Both the position numbers and the translations under genes were made by a program. A stretch of DNA of 32,221 nucleotides. It comes from Saccoglossus kowalevskii. Taxonomy: Eukaryota; Hemichordata; Enteropneusta; Harrimaniidae. Positions 1 to 15,246 of this stretch are shown piece by piece. The notes beneath the pieces were generated by a model, which saw nothing but the letters and a program-made list of their open reading frames with translations, did not search any database and was not told the origin of the DNA. The first letter of the stretch is position 1. Each line of letters opens with the position of its first letter. Where the stretch lies: the NCBI RefSeq assembly GCF_000003605.2, contig NW_003152252.1:218356-250576 (forward strand). Direction: 5' to 3'.

Positions 1-500
1 CTTTAAACTTGCAGCTGGTAGAATCAAGAATGAAAAAAAGGGTTTATATCGGCTGCACTAGCTTCCACTATTTGACAGTCTACCTCCGGCATAAACTCAG
101 AATTCCGCGTAAAACTATGCTCAATACTAGTACATTACAATCTTAATGTAACCCCACTGTATTTTCAGCGCGGTTTCCCAGATATCTCCTTTTGAGTATT
201 GGACATTAAACTAGGAAGAGCTAAAGTCAAAAATGTTGTTGAAAATATATTACTGTACAATCGATACTACTATTTATTCATATTCATTGATCTTGGTAGA
301 GGTCATCATATATCAATCGCCAGCCGAGGACCATTTATGCGGCCTAAGCCTCAACATTAACCCTTGGCAGATTTCACCATGATTTACTACAGTGTCGCAC
401 GCCCAATAAAAAAAATTGGAAACTTGTCAACCTTCTGCTCTTGACTCATGCTATTGTTTCAATCTGTGGTGACTCTATGTATTTATGATACAGCAACGCT
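1..500. other. Intergenic, no gene seen
   Basis: No open frame with recognisable similarity and no splice-bounded exon was found on either strand. The stretch is AT-rich with short homopolymers. A CCAAT and an ATTGG flank an A-run near 401-420. It probably belongs to the upstream region of the SGNH gene. Confidence 0.5.
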
Positions 501-534
501 GATTGGTGGCGCCAGCTCCCTGGCGCGTCCAATC
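501..534 (+). promoter_or_regulatory. Paired inverted CCAAT boxes in a GC-rich palindrome
   Basis: Arms at 501-515 (GATTGGTGGCGCCAG) and 520-534 (CTGGCGCGTCCAATC) are inverted repeats matching at 13 of 15 positions around a 4-base loop. Each outer end is a CCAAT box in opposite orientation. CCAAT boxes are bound by NF-Y in animals. The position, about 270 bp before the SGNH start codon in otherwise AT-rich DNA, suggests a core promoter. Promoter function is inferred. Confidence 0.45.
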
Positions 535-801
535 AAATGACTCAATTTAACTGCTGTGAAATACAGCTTTTCCTAACACGATCACGCACGGGTTCGTGGG
601 CCAGCTATGAATGGCCGGCTTTAGCAAAACTGTGCGATTCGGACGATGCAATATTCCACGATTGAATTATAAACAATATATATTGATCCTCTCTATCTGA
701 AAAAAAAACACTCTTTCGAGTCTAGTGCAGGTCAACCATGCATTTATGTAACTTATTACAAAACCTTTTAATTCTGTGTAATTTGTATTCCAGGTTCAAC
801 C

Positions 802-2310
802 ATGCAGAACCGATTCATTCTCCTGGCAGTGGTCTTGGCAATGAACGCGGTCATTATGATTTATTCATTTGGTAACGTGATCCTGGGTAACATGACTAAC
901 TATTTAGCGAAATATGTCCCAGTGGGAGAGTCTGAAGAACTAGTGATAAATACAACGAAACCTATTGTTGCAGGGAAACGCACAGACTTGTCGCACTTTG
1001 GTCGGATTTCAGCCATAAAAGTACAAGAGACGACCTTCTATGAGAACGAGGATTTTCAGAATATTGTGGATGGATTGAATAAGTTAACCACCAGGTTAAA
1101 TGAAATGCATGATATTTTAAACATGACAGAACACATGTTATCTGCAGGGTTTGCTTACAATGGGAGTTTGAATCGTTTACACGACATACTATTGGATGTA
1201 GTGATACGAAATCGGTCGTTAAAAATTGGCGTATTGGGTGGATCGATATCGGCTGGTGGTGCTTTGGGTGGCGAACAGTACATTTATTCTAGCATATTAG
1301 GACATTTACTGCAGCTTGTGATCGGGGAACGTGTTGAGATATATAATGTGGCTGTTGGGTCTACAGCTAGCAACTATTATAAATATTGTATACATGCCCA
1401 TCTAAATGCGTCAGATATGGACATTATTATTTGGGAGTTTGCAATTAACGACTTTATTGTTGGAATTGGGCCTGAATCGCAGGAGGAACTGACCAGGTTT
1501 GTATTGGCATTACCAAAGAAACCGCAATTAGTGTATGTGGATTTCGTGCATCTTGTACTTTTTCGACAACCCCACCCCTGTAGATTTGGAAGTAAACGTT
1601 TCGGTATGCATTACGATGTACCATCTATAAGTTTGCCGAATGCACTCTGTACTTATCTTGAGAAGGGTTTGCGTGATGGCCTGTTAGGCAGCGACAACTC
1701 TCATCCTGGTAAAATTCCACATGCAATGGCGGCTATATTTCTAGCCCATCTCTTGAAAGACGTGTTACAAAACATCACTCGAGAGTGGTCACCTAATAAT
1801 ACTCCGACTAGTTTTCAAAAAGGTGTTGATGCAGAAAATCTCATCGGGGAATTACCACCCCCATTATATAACATATCACAAAATCTACACCGTCAGTGCT
1901 GGTCTACTTTGCTGTCGAAAGAGGGCGTTTTGAATGATTTAATACCATCAAAAAGAGAGGATGATTGGGAGATGATGCAACAGGAGTACGAGGAAGATTA
2001 TAGACTTGACCGAAAGATGTTCTGGGGATGTAAGCGTAAAAATAAATCAATCGTATTCCCTTTGATCATTGAACCGGACGAACACGCAACATTGTTTAGT
2101 GTCTACGTAGTAATGTTGGGCTGTTCATGGTGTGGAAACGCAGTGGTGTTCTTAGATCATGGCAATGGCGTGGTAATTAAAACGTACTGGAATTGGAATA
2201 TAGTAAGACTATTTCATGTTGCAAACAACGTTCCCCCAGGAAACCACAATATAACTGTTATACCTCAATCTGATATTCTAGTCAGGGTAACTTCTGTTAT
2301 TGTGGCTTAA
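802..2310 (+). CDS. SGNH/GDSL-hydrolase-like type II membrane protein (intronless)
   Basis: A 502-residue uninterrupted frame. Residues about 5-28 form one hydrophobic segment after a very short basic N-terminus, which fits a signal-anchor with the rest of the protein luminal or extracellular. About ten N-x-S/T sites support passage through the secretory pathway. The SGNH blocks are in order: GGSIS at 146-150 (candidate nucleophile Ser148), Gly186 in NVAVGS, Asn216 in EFAIND, and SDNSHP at 297-302 giving the Asp298-x-x-His301 pair. A second domain of about 170 residues with several Cys and Trp follows and is not recognised. The start is chosen because TTGTATTCCAG lies directly upstream, so the ATG sits 8 nt into an exon and the 5' UTR is probably spliced. 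By family, such proteins are acyl- or acetyl-esterases or transferases acting on glycans. The substrate cannot be read from sequence. Confidence 0.85.
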   Translation: MQNRFILLAVVLAMNAVIMIYSFGNVILGNMTNYLAKYVPVGESEELVINTTKPIVAGKRTDLSHFGRISAIKVQETTFYENEDFQNIVDGLNKLTTRLNEMHDILNMTEHMLSAGFAYNGSLNRLHDILLDVVIRNRSLKIGVLGGSISAGGALGGEQYIYSSILGHLLQLVIGERVEIYNVAVGSTASNYYKYCIHAHLNASDMDIIIWEFAINDFIVGIGPESQEELTRFVLALPKKPQLVYVDFVHLVLFRQPHPCRFGSKRFGMHYDVPSISLPNALCTYLEKGLRDGLLGSDNSHPGKIPHAMAAIFLAHLLKDVLQNITREWSPNNTPTSFQKGVDAENLIGELPPPLYNISQNLHRQCWSTLLSKEGVLNDLIPSKREDDWEMMQQEYEEDYRLDRKMFWGCKRKNKSIVFPLIIEPDEHATLFSVYVVMLGCSWCGNAVVFLDHGNGVVIKTYWNWNIVRLFHVANNVPPGNHNITVIPQSDILVRVTSVIVA

Positions 2311-2379
2311 AATCGCCTCTACAAAACATTTGGGTTTCAATATTTCATAAAATATGACCATTTATCGTAAACTCTCGTT
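2311..2379 (+). other. Proximal 3' flank of the SGNH gene
   Basis: No AATAAA directly follows the stop codon. The closest variant is CATAAA near 2347, just before the MITE at 2380. The next canonical signals are distant, near 3407 and 3653. The transcript may therefore end within or beyond the MITE. Confidence 0.3.
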
Positions 2380-2512
2380 TTAAAGCTCGGTGGTCGTCGC
2401 GCAGGGCGTGTTCGAATTTCATGTAGATAAACAATGTATTTTACACGCGTTGTATACGTCGCTATGAGTCCCATATCGAACAGGACGTGGCGCGACGACT
2501 GCCGCCCTTTAA
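2380..2512. mobile_element. 133-bp MITE with TTAA ends (copy 1)
   Basis: The two ends are inverted repeats of about 23 bp. The left end starts at TTAA 2380-2383 and the right end finishes at TTAA 2509-2512. They match at 19 of 23 positions and share a GTCGTCGCGC inner core. TTAA at both ends suits a piggyBac-like target duplication, but a TA duplication with slightly longer arms fits equally well. There is no coding capacity. The right end matches the left end of the copy at 25113-25412, including an internal CCCATAT segment. It lies in the 3' flank of the SGNH gene. Confidence 0.75.
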
Positions 2513-2551
2513 TGTTTATCCGAACTAAGTTGGAGCATACACATATAAGTT

Positions 2552-2566
2552 TCGCCCTCTAGTGAT
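2552..2566 (-). promoter_or_regulatory. CTCF-like motif
   Basis: The minus strand reads TCACTAGAGGGCGAA, close to the bilaterian CTCF core (CCASYAGRKGGCRS). It lies 155 bp from a plus-oriented site at 2721. Identification is by motif only. Confidence 0.35.
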
Positions 2567-2720
2567 GAAGGGTTTCTGTGACGTCAAAATGACGTAAATG
2601 GATAAGCATTGTCGTTCAAATCATGGAAGGTACCTTCCATGTTCAAATAGACACATCTTCTTGGTTGTGTAGGCGATCAGAATATTGCAAATCTCTAAAC
2701 AAAAGGCAGAAGCGTCTTGT

Positions 2721-2733
2721 CACTGGAGGGCGC
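2721..2733 (+). promoter_or_regulatory. CTCF-like motif
   Basis: CACTGGAGGGCGC on the plus strand resembles the CTCF core. It points away from the minus-strand site at 2552, forming a divergent pair. Motif evidence only. Confidence 0.35.
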
Positions 2734-4643
2734 AATTTAATTGATAAGGTTAGCACTCATCATGAGGGTCAATCGTCACAGACTGTGATGTTCAAGTGTA
2801 CACAATGTTTCAGATTGTTATATCAGAACATATTAAAAGTCGTTCCGAACATAATTATGCAACTGTTCATTTCATCAGATTGTCAGGATATTTCACATCT
2901 GTCAGTGTTTTGAAATTGTCAGATTACTTTCATCTGGCGTCATCGGAACAATTACTAAAAGTGCATTGTTTGACAAAATATCAAAATAGTAAACGTATCA
3001 AAAACGATGACCACTGCAAATTTCCCCATTAGTTATCTCAGCTGACAGTCAAGATAAAATCAAATGAAAACTGTTTTTTTCAATGATTTTTAAACCAAAA
3101 ACAAAAGCACATTGGGTATGAAACGAAACAGCCCAACATTTGTAATCCATTCCATTCCAAGTGATGTTTATAAATTTGATATTTTTTCAGTCGCACTTCC
3201 AGTATACAAACGATTTCCATGGCAACCAAGTAAACATATTGAGGAACGTTAAATACCCTGAGAGGTTGTACTCTCCCAGATTCAAATCGATGTATAACTT
3301 TCCAACCATTGATTGCAAAGTTATTACAACATCTCAGTGTTCATGAGAATATTCTAATGTTGCAAAGGAAACTCATATATGTAACGTTGCTACTCTACTT
3401 AAAATAAATATTGATGGAAATATAACAAGTTGTATAAAATAACATCAAGCAATGTCTGTAAACGGCTGCAAGATGAACCTCAAAATGGCCAAAAGGCAGC
3501 CATATTAAATCTAACAATTCATCAAAATTGCACTTTTCATCAGACATCAATCGTGCATATACATGAGCATTTGTGTCATGATTTTTCATACCTGTTTGTA
3601 AATAACTGCAACTGACCCCAGTTTGTATCCTGTTGGTAATACAAGTGTGAGAGAATAAATAATTTTGACATGAATATAATGTGCAGACTATTATAAGAAA
3701 GAATCTCGTGACCGACTTCAGTTACTATCAGACTTGTCATACAAAAGATCAAATCAGAATAATGCAACAATATGAAACCTTTGTAGCACATTTCAGGATT
3801 TGGTTCAAATCTGTTTCATAACAAAAAAATTTGCCTGAGCAGTTAATAAAGTAATACATTTCAAGAGACATGTGTCAAAGCACAGGGGTTTTTCTAGAAA
3901 AAAACTGCAAGAGGAAGCACTGCAATTCAGCAGTAGGGGAGATAGGGTTCTCCTTATAAAAGTGCAAGTTTTTGATAATTCTAAGTTAAAATTGCGCATT
4001 CTATAGCTTCCTTAGGGTCAAAATTACTATCAGACAAGTCACAGTTGAAGACTGTGGCCACATGTGATCCCTGGTCAATCAGAATTTTATAGTTGCCAGA
4101 GGATCTGCTCCCCAGGGTAAGGGGGCACATGGTCATGGCCATGGCATGAGGGCGCTGCGCCCCTGTTCAAAAAATACCTCCCTGCATACACTCAAATATA
4201 CTCTTTCATTAAAAACGACAAGGATTGTGTCGTGTCATGACTTGTTTATAAACCTTTTGCCAGTTTTATTTTGTTTGCCAAGATGGCCACTAATTCAAAT
4301 CATTTCCATAGTAACAATATCATGCATACAAAGAATAAGTGGAAATGAAAATATAAATAGCAGAATGTAGAATATTTTATTCACAAAAATGAAGTATATT
4401 TTCATTGGAACCTGGTGATATAAACAAACCCAAAGCTGTAATTAATGTACATGATTTTTAAGAACTACAATACAATCTACTCACTAAACCCGAATCTGGT
4501 TGTCGAAAAAAAAAAATACAAGCGTCTTTACTCAAAAATCATCTTGTCAAGCAATGTGTTATTTGCCGTTGGTTGGTCACATGACATTGGACACAATCTG
4601 GGTCAATGAGTGCCTGAGTTTGAACGGTGTTTTATTACTCAAA

Positions 4644-4673
4644 GCAAACTTTAAACCTGCAAACTTTAAACCT
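4644..4673. repeat. 15-bp tandem duplication
   Basis: Two perfect adjacent copies of GCAAACTTTAAACCT, followed by a further GCAA. It lies in noncoding DNA and looks like replication slippage. Confidence 0.8.
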
Positions 4674-5039
4674 GCAAGACAACCAACGCTCTTTAAAGCA
4701 GAACTGTCATCAGAACTACGCATGTGCAAAACAAAAATGATTACGTTTTGATAGCGGCCAGTTTTTAGAGATCTGCTAGATGGCTGAAAGAGTCATGTCA
4801 TGCTTTGTGATAATGAAGTACTTGAGTTACAACCATGACCAATGTTTACTTTTTGAACTGTGTGTAGCACACAGTGCGTGTGAATGTAGTAAAGACCAAC
4901 AATAGAAATAACAATAAAATTAACGCATGCACATGTTTTGCCGATTGTTTTGCTTTGATATGATGAGATGAAAGAATGGACTAGAAATCTTTTATATACA
5001 ATACTATAATATATAATGTCAATTTCCATTATTGTGGAT

Positions 5040-5045
5040 TTTATT
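5040..5045 (-). promoter_or_regulatory. Candidate CMPK1 polyadenylation signal
   Basis: TTTATT on the plus strand reads AATAAA on the minus strand. It is the first canonical hexamer downstream of the CMPK1 stop codon and implies a 3' UTR of roughly 0.85 kb. Nearer ATTAAA-type variants (about 5130 and 5236) could be used instead. Confidence 0.3.
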
Positions 5046-5563
5046 TTGTATTTGAAATTTTTCTTGGATGGAAAATCTGTGATTAAGAAAAAAAGAAATT
5101 TGTATTGCAAGTGTCATGGATGTACACTTTTAATCATGACATATCCATGCAAAATGTATTTGGGATTTTGTTTAAACAAACATACTCGTCGCATGAGACT
5201 CATATTTAACAGAACGTGGTGCAATGACACTGGCAATTTAATTTCTCAGACAAATTCTAAATCACAGGATTCAAAATTGTTAAAAGTGAAATCTTGTGAA
5301 ATCTTCTAACATTCAATGTTTTTGATTCAAATATATTGGTCTGAAAATCTGGCTACAGATGTTTGACATGCATGCTAACAGAGATAGTCAGAGCTGTCAC
5401 ATCAGAACTAGTATTTACTTTTGTTTTTCAGATCAAAGAATTTTACAAAGTTGTACTTTGCAATGTTATTACAAATCAGAAATAACATGTTTTGTCAGTT
5501 TGATCTAATATCCAGAACGAAAGTTGTGAAAATGACAGAAAATGATTGAGAATAAAACAAAAA

Positions 5564-5640
5564 GATGTTGCTGAACGTCATTACGTTAAATGTACGAAAT
5601 CTACTTTTGAGTTTGTATAAATCTGAAGTTCAGCAACATC
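5564..5640. repeat. 13-bp perfect inverted repeat (hairpin)
   Basis: GATGTTGCTGAAC at 5564-5576 is the exact reverse complement of 5628-5640, with a 51-bp loop. It falls in the predicted 3' UTR of CMPK1, so it could form a stem in the transcript or be a fold-back element. Confidence 0.7.
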
Positions 5641-5891
5641 ACATGTCAATTATGATAGTCAAGGTCAGAGTTTAGTGATTAAAAGTGAAATCATAGAAGA
5701 CAACTTGTTTAAAAAATATTTTGCTTATCGTTATTTTCGACCATCAAATTTTTCGCCAAAAACGCATCAAGACTCGTGCGTTATATTCATAATTAGAATT
5801 TGTACGAATGTCATTACCATATACATTGTGGACGATAATTCATAAAGTTACGTATAGAGACCCGAAAAACCATCATAATACAGTACTGTTG

Positions 5892-11619
<5,728 letters not shown>

Positions 11620-13328
11620 CTGAACAGGAAACAACATGAAAGTTTTGGGAAAATGCAGAAGAAACTTTACAAGAAAAAAAATATTTGACCTTTAAGGTAT
11701 TTATTTTAAACATCTCGCATCACAAAAGATTATCTACAAGCGAAGTTACTACTTGGTGATTTTTTGGTGTCTCAAAAAAAAAATACTGTACACTTTACTG
11801 TAGTAAAAATAGGATAAATAATAGCAAATAAATAGGATACAGTGGGTTTAGTGAGAATTTAACATACACAGCGACAGTGTTATTTTGATGGAGTTTTGCA
11901 GAAAGTATGCAAATCTGTCAAAAAAAACTGCTGTGACATCCAAGTTATGTCCAAGACCTAGGTACTCATGTTTTTCCCCATATAATATTTATACGCAACA
12001 TATAGCAGGGTCGTTTAGGCTCACTTGGGTCAAGCAGCTATCCAAAGATGTGAATCCATGCATCGGGCAGCATCAAATTTTCAACCTTTCAACAACATGG
12101 CACTGAAGCTATTCAAAGCTGTCAGAGAGATGCTTTCTAATTTTTATCAGCATTGACTGAGAAAATGGGAAGGTAAATTGCCTACAATATCAGAATCCTT
12201 GCCTTGAATGATGAGAGAAATTACTATGAAATTATTATGAATATAGACCATGACCACATTTAAAAAAAGACATGGAGTAGAAGAGTCAGCTGCTATTTAA
12301 TATAATTCTGTGCTTTCTTGGGTATCAGCGCAAACATTATCCGGACAAATGTCCCCCAGACAAATGCCTCCCACACAATTAATATTTGTTATTTTTTGGC
12401 AGTGATTTTGACTATTAATACTTAGTTGACTACTTGGTGTCGTCAGCAAACACTTGTTTACATGAATTTATAATAAGTTGACAACTAGCTGTTGTCTGCT
12501 TTATTAGAAATATAAAATTTCAGTGAATGTACCATTTCTATAAGCGGGTAATAATATTTATACACACTTTAATGTGAGCACTGGTACTTTTTATCATAAG
12601 CAGAGTACTAAAACTGGAGATTATGGGCTAGGTATTCCTAGCAGACAAACACTAGATGTATAAATTTTTCACATGAATGCTCAAAAATGTACATTCTCAA
12701 TTCTTCAGCAAAATATAAGCAACTTAAAAAATGTATATCTAATTCTAAACAAAAACAAATAAAAAAGAAAATCCAGATTTGCGGCAAATAACAGTTAAAT
12801 TTTCCTGATAAAATAAATTTTAGTGGGCTTGTTCTACATGTGAATTATCACAAGTATACAAATCGTGGAAAAAATGACATACTAGTAATGGATTTCGTTT
12901 GACACGTTTATTCCACGAATGTTAATTGTGATTTTACAAGGGGGAACCACCTAGTAGAAAATCACCCAGTTCGTATACGCAGTTCGACGTATGAAGGTAA
13001 CAACTGCGACTAGCAATTGAAAATATTGGAACAATAATCCACACAGGAAAACTAATCAATTTGAGATTTAATGTCGATCAAATATACGGAATACGTGGCG
13101 ATGACACAGTGGGAAGATAGGCCCGTGCCAGTGAGGATTTAACACCGTGGCCAATACTACGTTGCGTGGCAGAATACACGAGTCGATCACCGCTCTGTTA
13201 CGGAATTGACAGTCGTACCGTAAATACCCACCCACCGTCTTTGATCGTAGGGAGACGATATTTATCTGCTCATTGTTACTAAATTTCACACCGATATTTT
13301 TACGTGAATTTGTGAATAAAACGCTCAC
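11620..13328 (-). other. Probable 5' UTR intron of CMPK1
   Basis: No coding exon was found here. The interval is bounded by a strong donor (AGAG|GTGAGC, minus strand, at 13328/13329) and the acceptor at 11620. It contains a GGACAAATGTCC palindrome near 12342-12353 and an imperfect CGTGGAA/TTCCACG inverted pair near 12865-12918. Confidence 0.5.
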
Positions 13329-13400
13329 CTCTCATTTGCCGGCTCAGTCAATCTCGCTTGGGCGACCTTTCAACTTAAGTGGACACTGAGACTGCGCAGT
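13329..13400 (-). other. CMPK1: Candidate CMPK1 noncoding first exon
   Basis: The minus strand ends in GCAAATGAGAG followed by GTGAGC, a near-consensus donor. Joined to the exon starting at 11619, this would give a 5-codon upstream ORF (ATG AGA GGA AAG TAT TGA) before the real start. The 5' limit is not visible, and the end given here is nominal. Confidence 0.45.
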
Positions 13401-14226
13401 TTTAATGACATCAATTTCATTTTATTGTTTCGCTATCTTTGAATCCCGAAATCACGTTCACTGTCTGTTCAGTGGGTTTGATAGAATAATATATCCATGT
13501 TGTAGTTGTAAACATGTATTTATATATGTAGCAGAACATCGCATTTGTATTTGTGTTGGCTTCTGGAACACAGACTCTCGCAACAAAAATAAGCCGTAAA
13601 ACTACAAAATTGATTTTGTAAAACGGGTTTGGAGAACACAGAGTAGAACAAACGAACAAACAGGCGCGTTGGTTTGATTTACCAAAAGTTGACCTACGAG
13701 AAAATATCAACAAAAAAACTACTATTCCTGAGAAAATTTATCAAAATATCGCCGACTATGATATGTCCGGGGTGAAAGCGATGTCCTGATTGTAGGTATG
13801 TGCGCCCCGGTGGCTCTATGAGTGCGGGAGCGGTGATTCCGTTACAGAATGTGTTAGGTTTTGACACGCCAAATCACGTCTAGAAAGAGAATCATGTTTG
13901 CTATTGTGTACACACATTAACACTGTTGTCGTAAACGAACGTCAGCCTCAATACACAGGTGACATACCTCAATAACCGCCTATCTATACAAGTAAGAGCA
14001 CGTAAACTCCTGCAGAAACATGAAATTTTGGGCGGCCAGTATAAAATTTTGTCGTACCAGTGGTTATTGGTTCAGTGTGTGTTTGGAATGTCGTACTGAC
14101 GGGAGATCAAGTGTTAGTTTGGCGAGCTCTGATTTCGCTACCAATTGGAATTGGATAGTTGCAGCGTTTTTCATTTTGACATTTGCCTGCAAGGCTTTCT
14201 GTAATTTGTAGTTGGTCCCACGAGAG
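13400..14226. promoter_or_regulatory. Divergent promoter region between CMPK1 and STIL
   Basis: The two genes point away from each other across this interval. It contains GGGCGG near 14030, ATTGG/CCAAT near 14067 and 14140-14155, and TTTGGCGAGC near 14116, which resembles an E2F site. Two strong plus-strand donors could end a noncoding STIL first exon: TTGTAG|GTATGT (exon end 13795) and CGAGAG|GTACGT (exon end 14226). Transcription starts cannot be placed from sequence. A shared promoter is inference from the geometry. Confidence 0.4.
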
Positions 14227-15235
14227 GTACGTCTTTATTTTGTTTTAATATAATTTTTCATATCTCTGCTGAATATATGTTTATCAATGTTGGGGAATCG
14301 TATGTCTTGTCATCAACAACGTAACCGACTAGTCCGACGAGTTCCAAGTGTCAGTTAATTTGGAAACCCATTCTTATTTCAGCTCGTCGCAAACTTTTAC
14401 AATTCCGTTTGATTATAGACCATTCATGGCTAGCCTGAGTGATTTAACAAAACCGCAGCCCAAATTACTAATAAACATAGTGGTATTTGATTTTTTTTAA
14501 ATAACAGTTTCTGAAAGATGATCTCTTCAACTCTGTAGTTCCATTATATTTGAATCTAGTTCTGACTTTATGACTGAATTTATGTCTAGTTGAAACTCCG
14601 TTAACAGTTTGCTTGTTTTCTCTACAAGTTTAGTTGTTCATTGTTAAATAGTCTCGCTGCATAATCGTTTCCAGATTTTAGTGATCTATCTGATAAAAGT
14701 AAAATTGCATTTATGCATTTAAAAAAAGAAAGACAACTTTTTGAAAAATGTCATCATCCTTGTATTTGAAGTGTTAATCCAAATCTGGACAGTTACTCTG
14801 CACACAATTTAGATAAGATAACTCTACCTCTAGGAAGGAAAGATTGGGAGATTATGATCTGATAATCTCTGTACTTAGTGTTTATTGCTCATGACCAGTT
14901 AGCTGATAAACTTATGAGACATTGTTTCCTTTGTGATTTAAATCAGTGTATTGTCACAAACAATGGATCAGTTGATCAGATTACCATTCATGCAATCATT
15001 TAGTGGTATCAGATTTTCTCGAAACCAATTGCTATGAGAGACTATTAGATCACCTGATATTATAACATAGTTTAAATAAACAATTGCACTTGAACATGTT
15101 TTGAGTTGCCTAACCTTAATAATGTCAAGGTAATTTTTATTTGTACACATGGGTGGGAACGGTTCTTGTTGCAACATGTTACTTTGAGCACCACGTTTTA
15201 CCGACCCCAAAATTATTTTATTTTTCTCTCTGTAG
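14227..15235 (+). other. Probable 5' UTR intron of STIL
   Basis: AT-rich sequence with no recognisable exon. It is bounded by the candidate GTACGT donor at 14227 and the TTTTCTCTCTGTAG acceptor ending at 15235, 11 nt before the STIL ATG. Confidence 0.5.
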
Positions 15236-15246
15236 ATTGACTGACA

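Larger units (their letters stand above)
2513..5030. other. Intergenic between the SGNH gene and CMPK1 3' end
   Basis: No supported gene. The stretch contains two CTCF-like motifs (2552-2566 and 2721-2733), a 15-bp unit (GCAAACTTTAAACCT) repeated head to tail at 4644-4673, and a small GC-rich palindromic patch near 4130-4165. Short frames here lack similarity, splice context and codon bias, and I treat them as chance. Confidence 0.5.

Noticed and set aside
2623-3032. Overlapping plus-strand frames after the SGNH gene
   Set aside because: Short, mutually overlapping, without similarity or splice context. They may only reflect local base composition.
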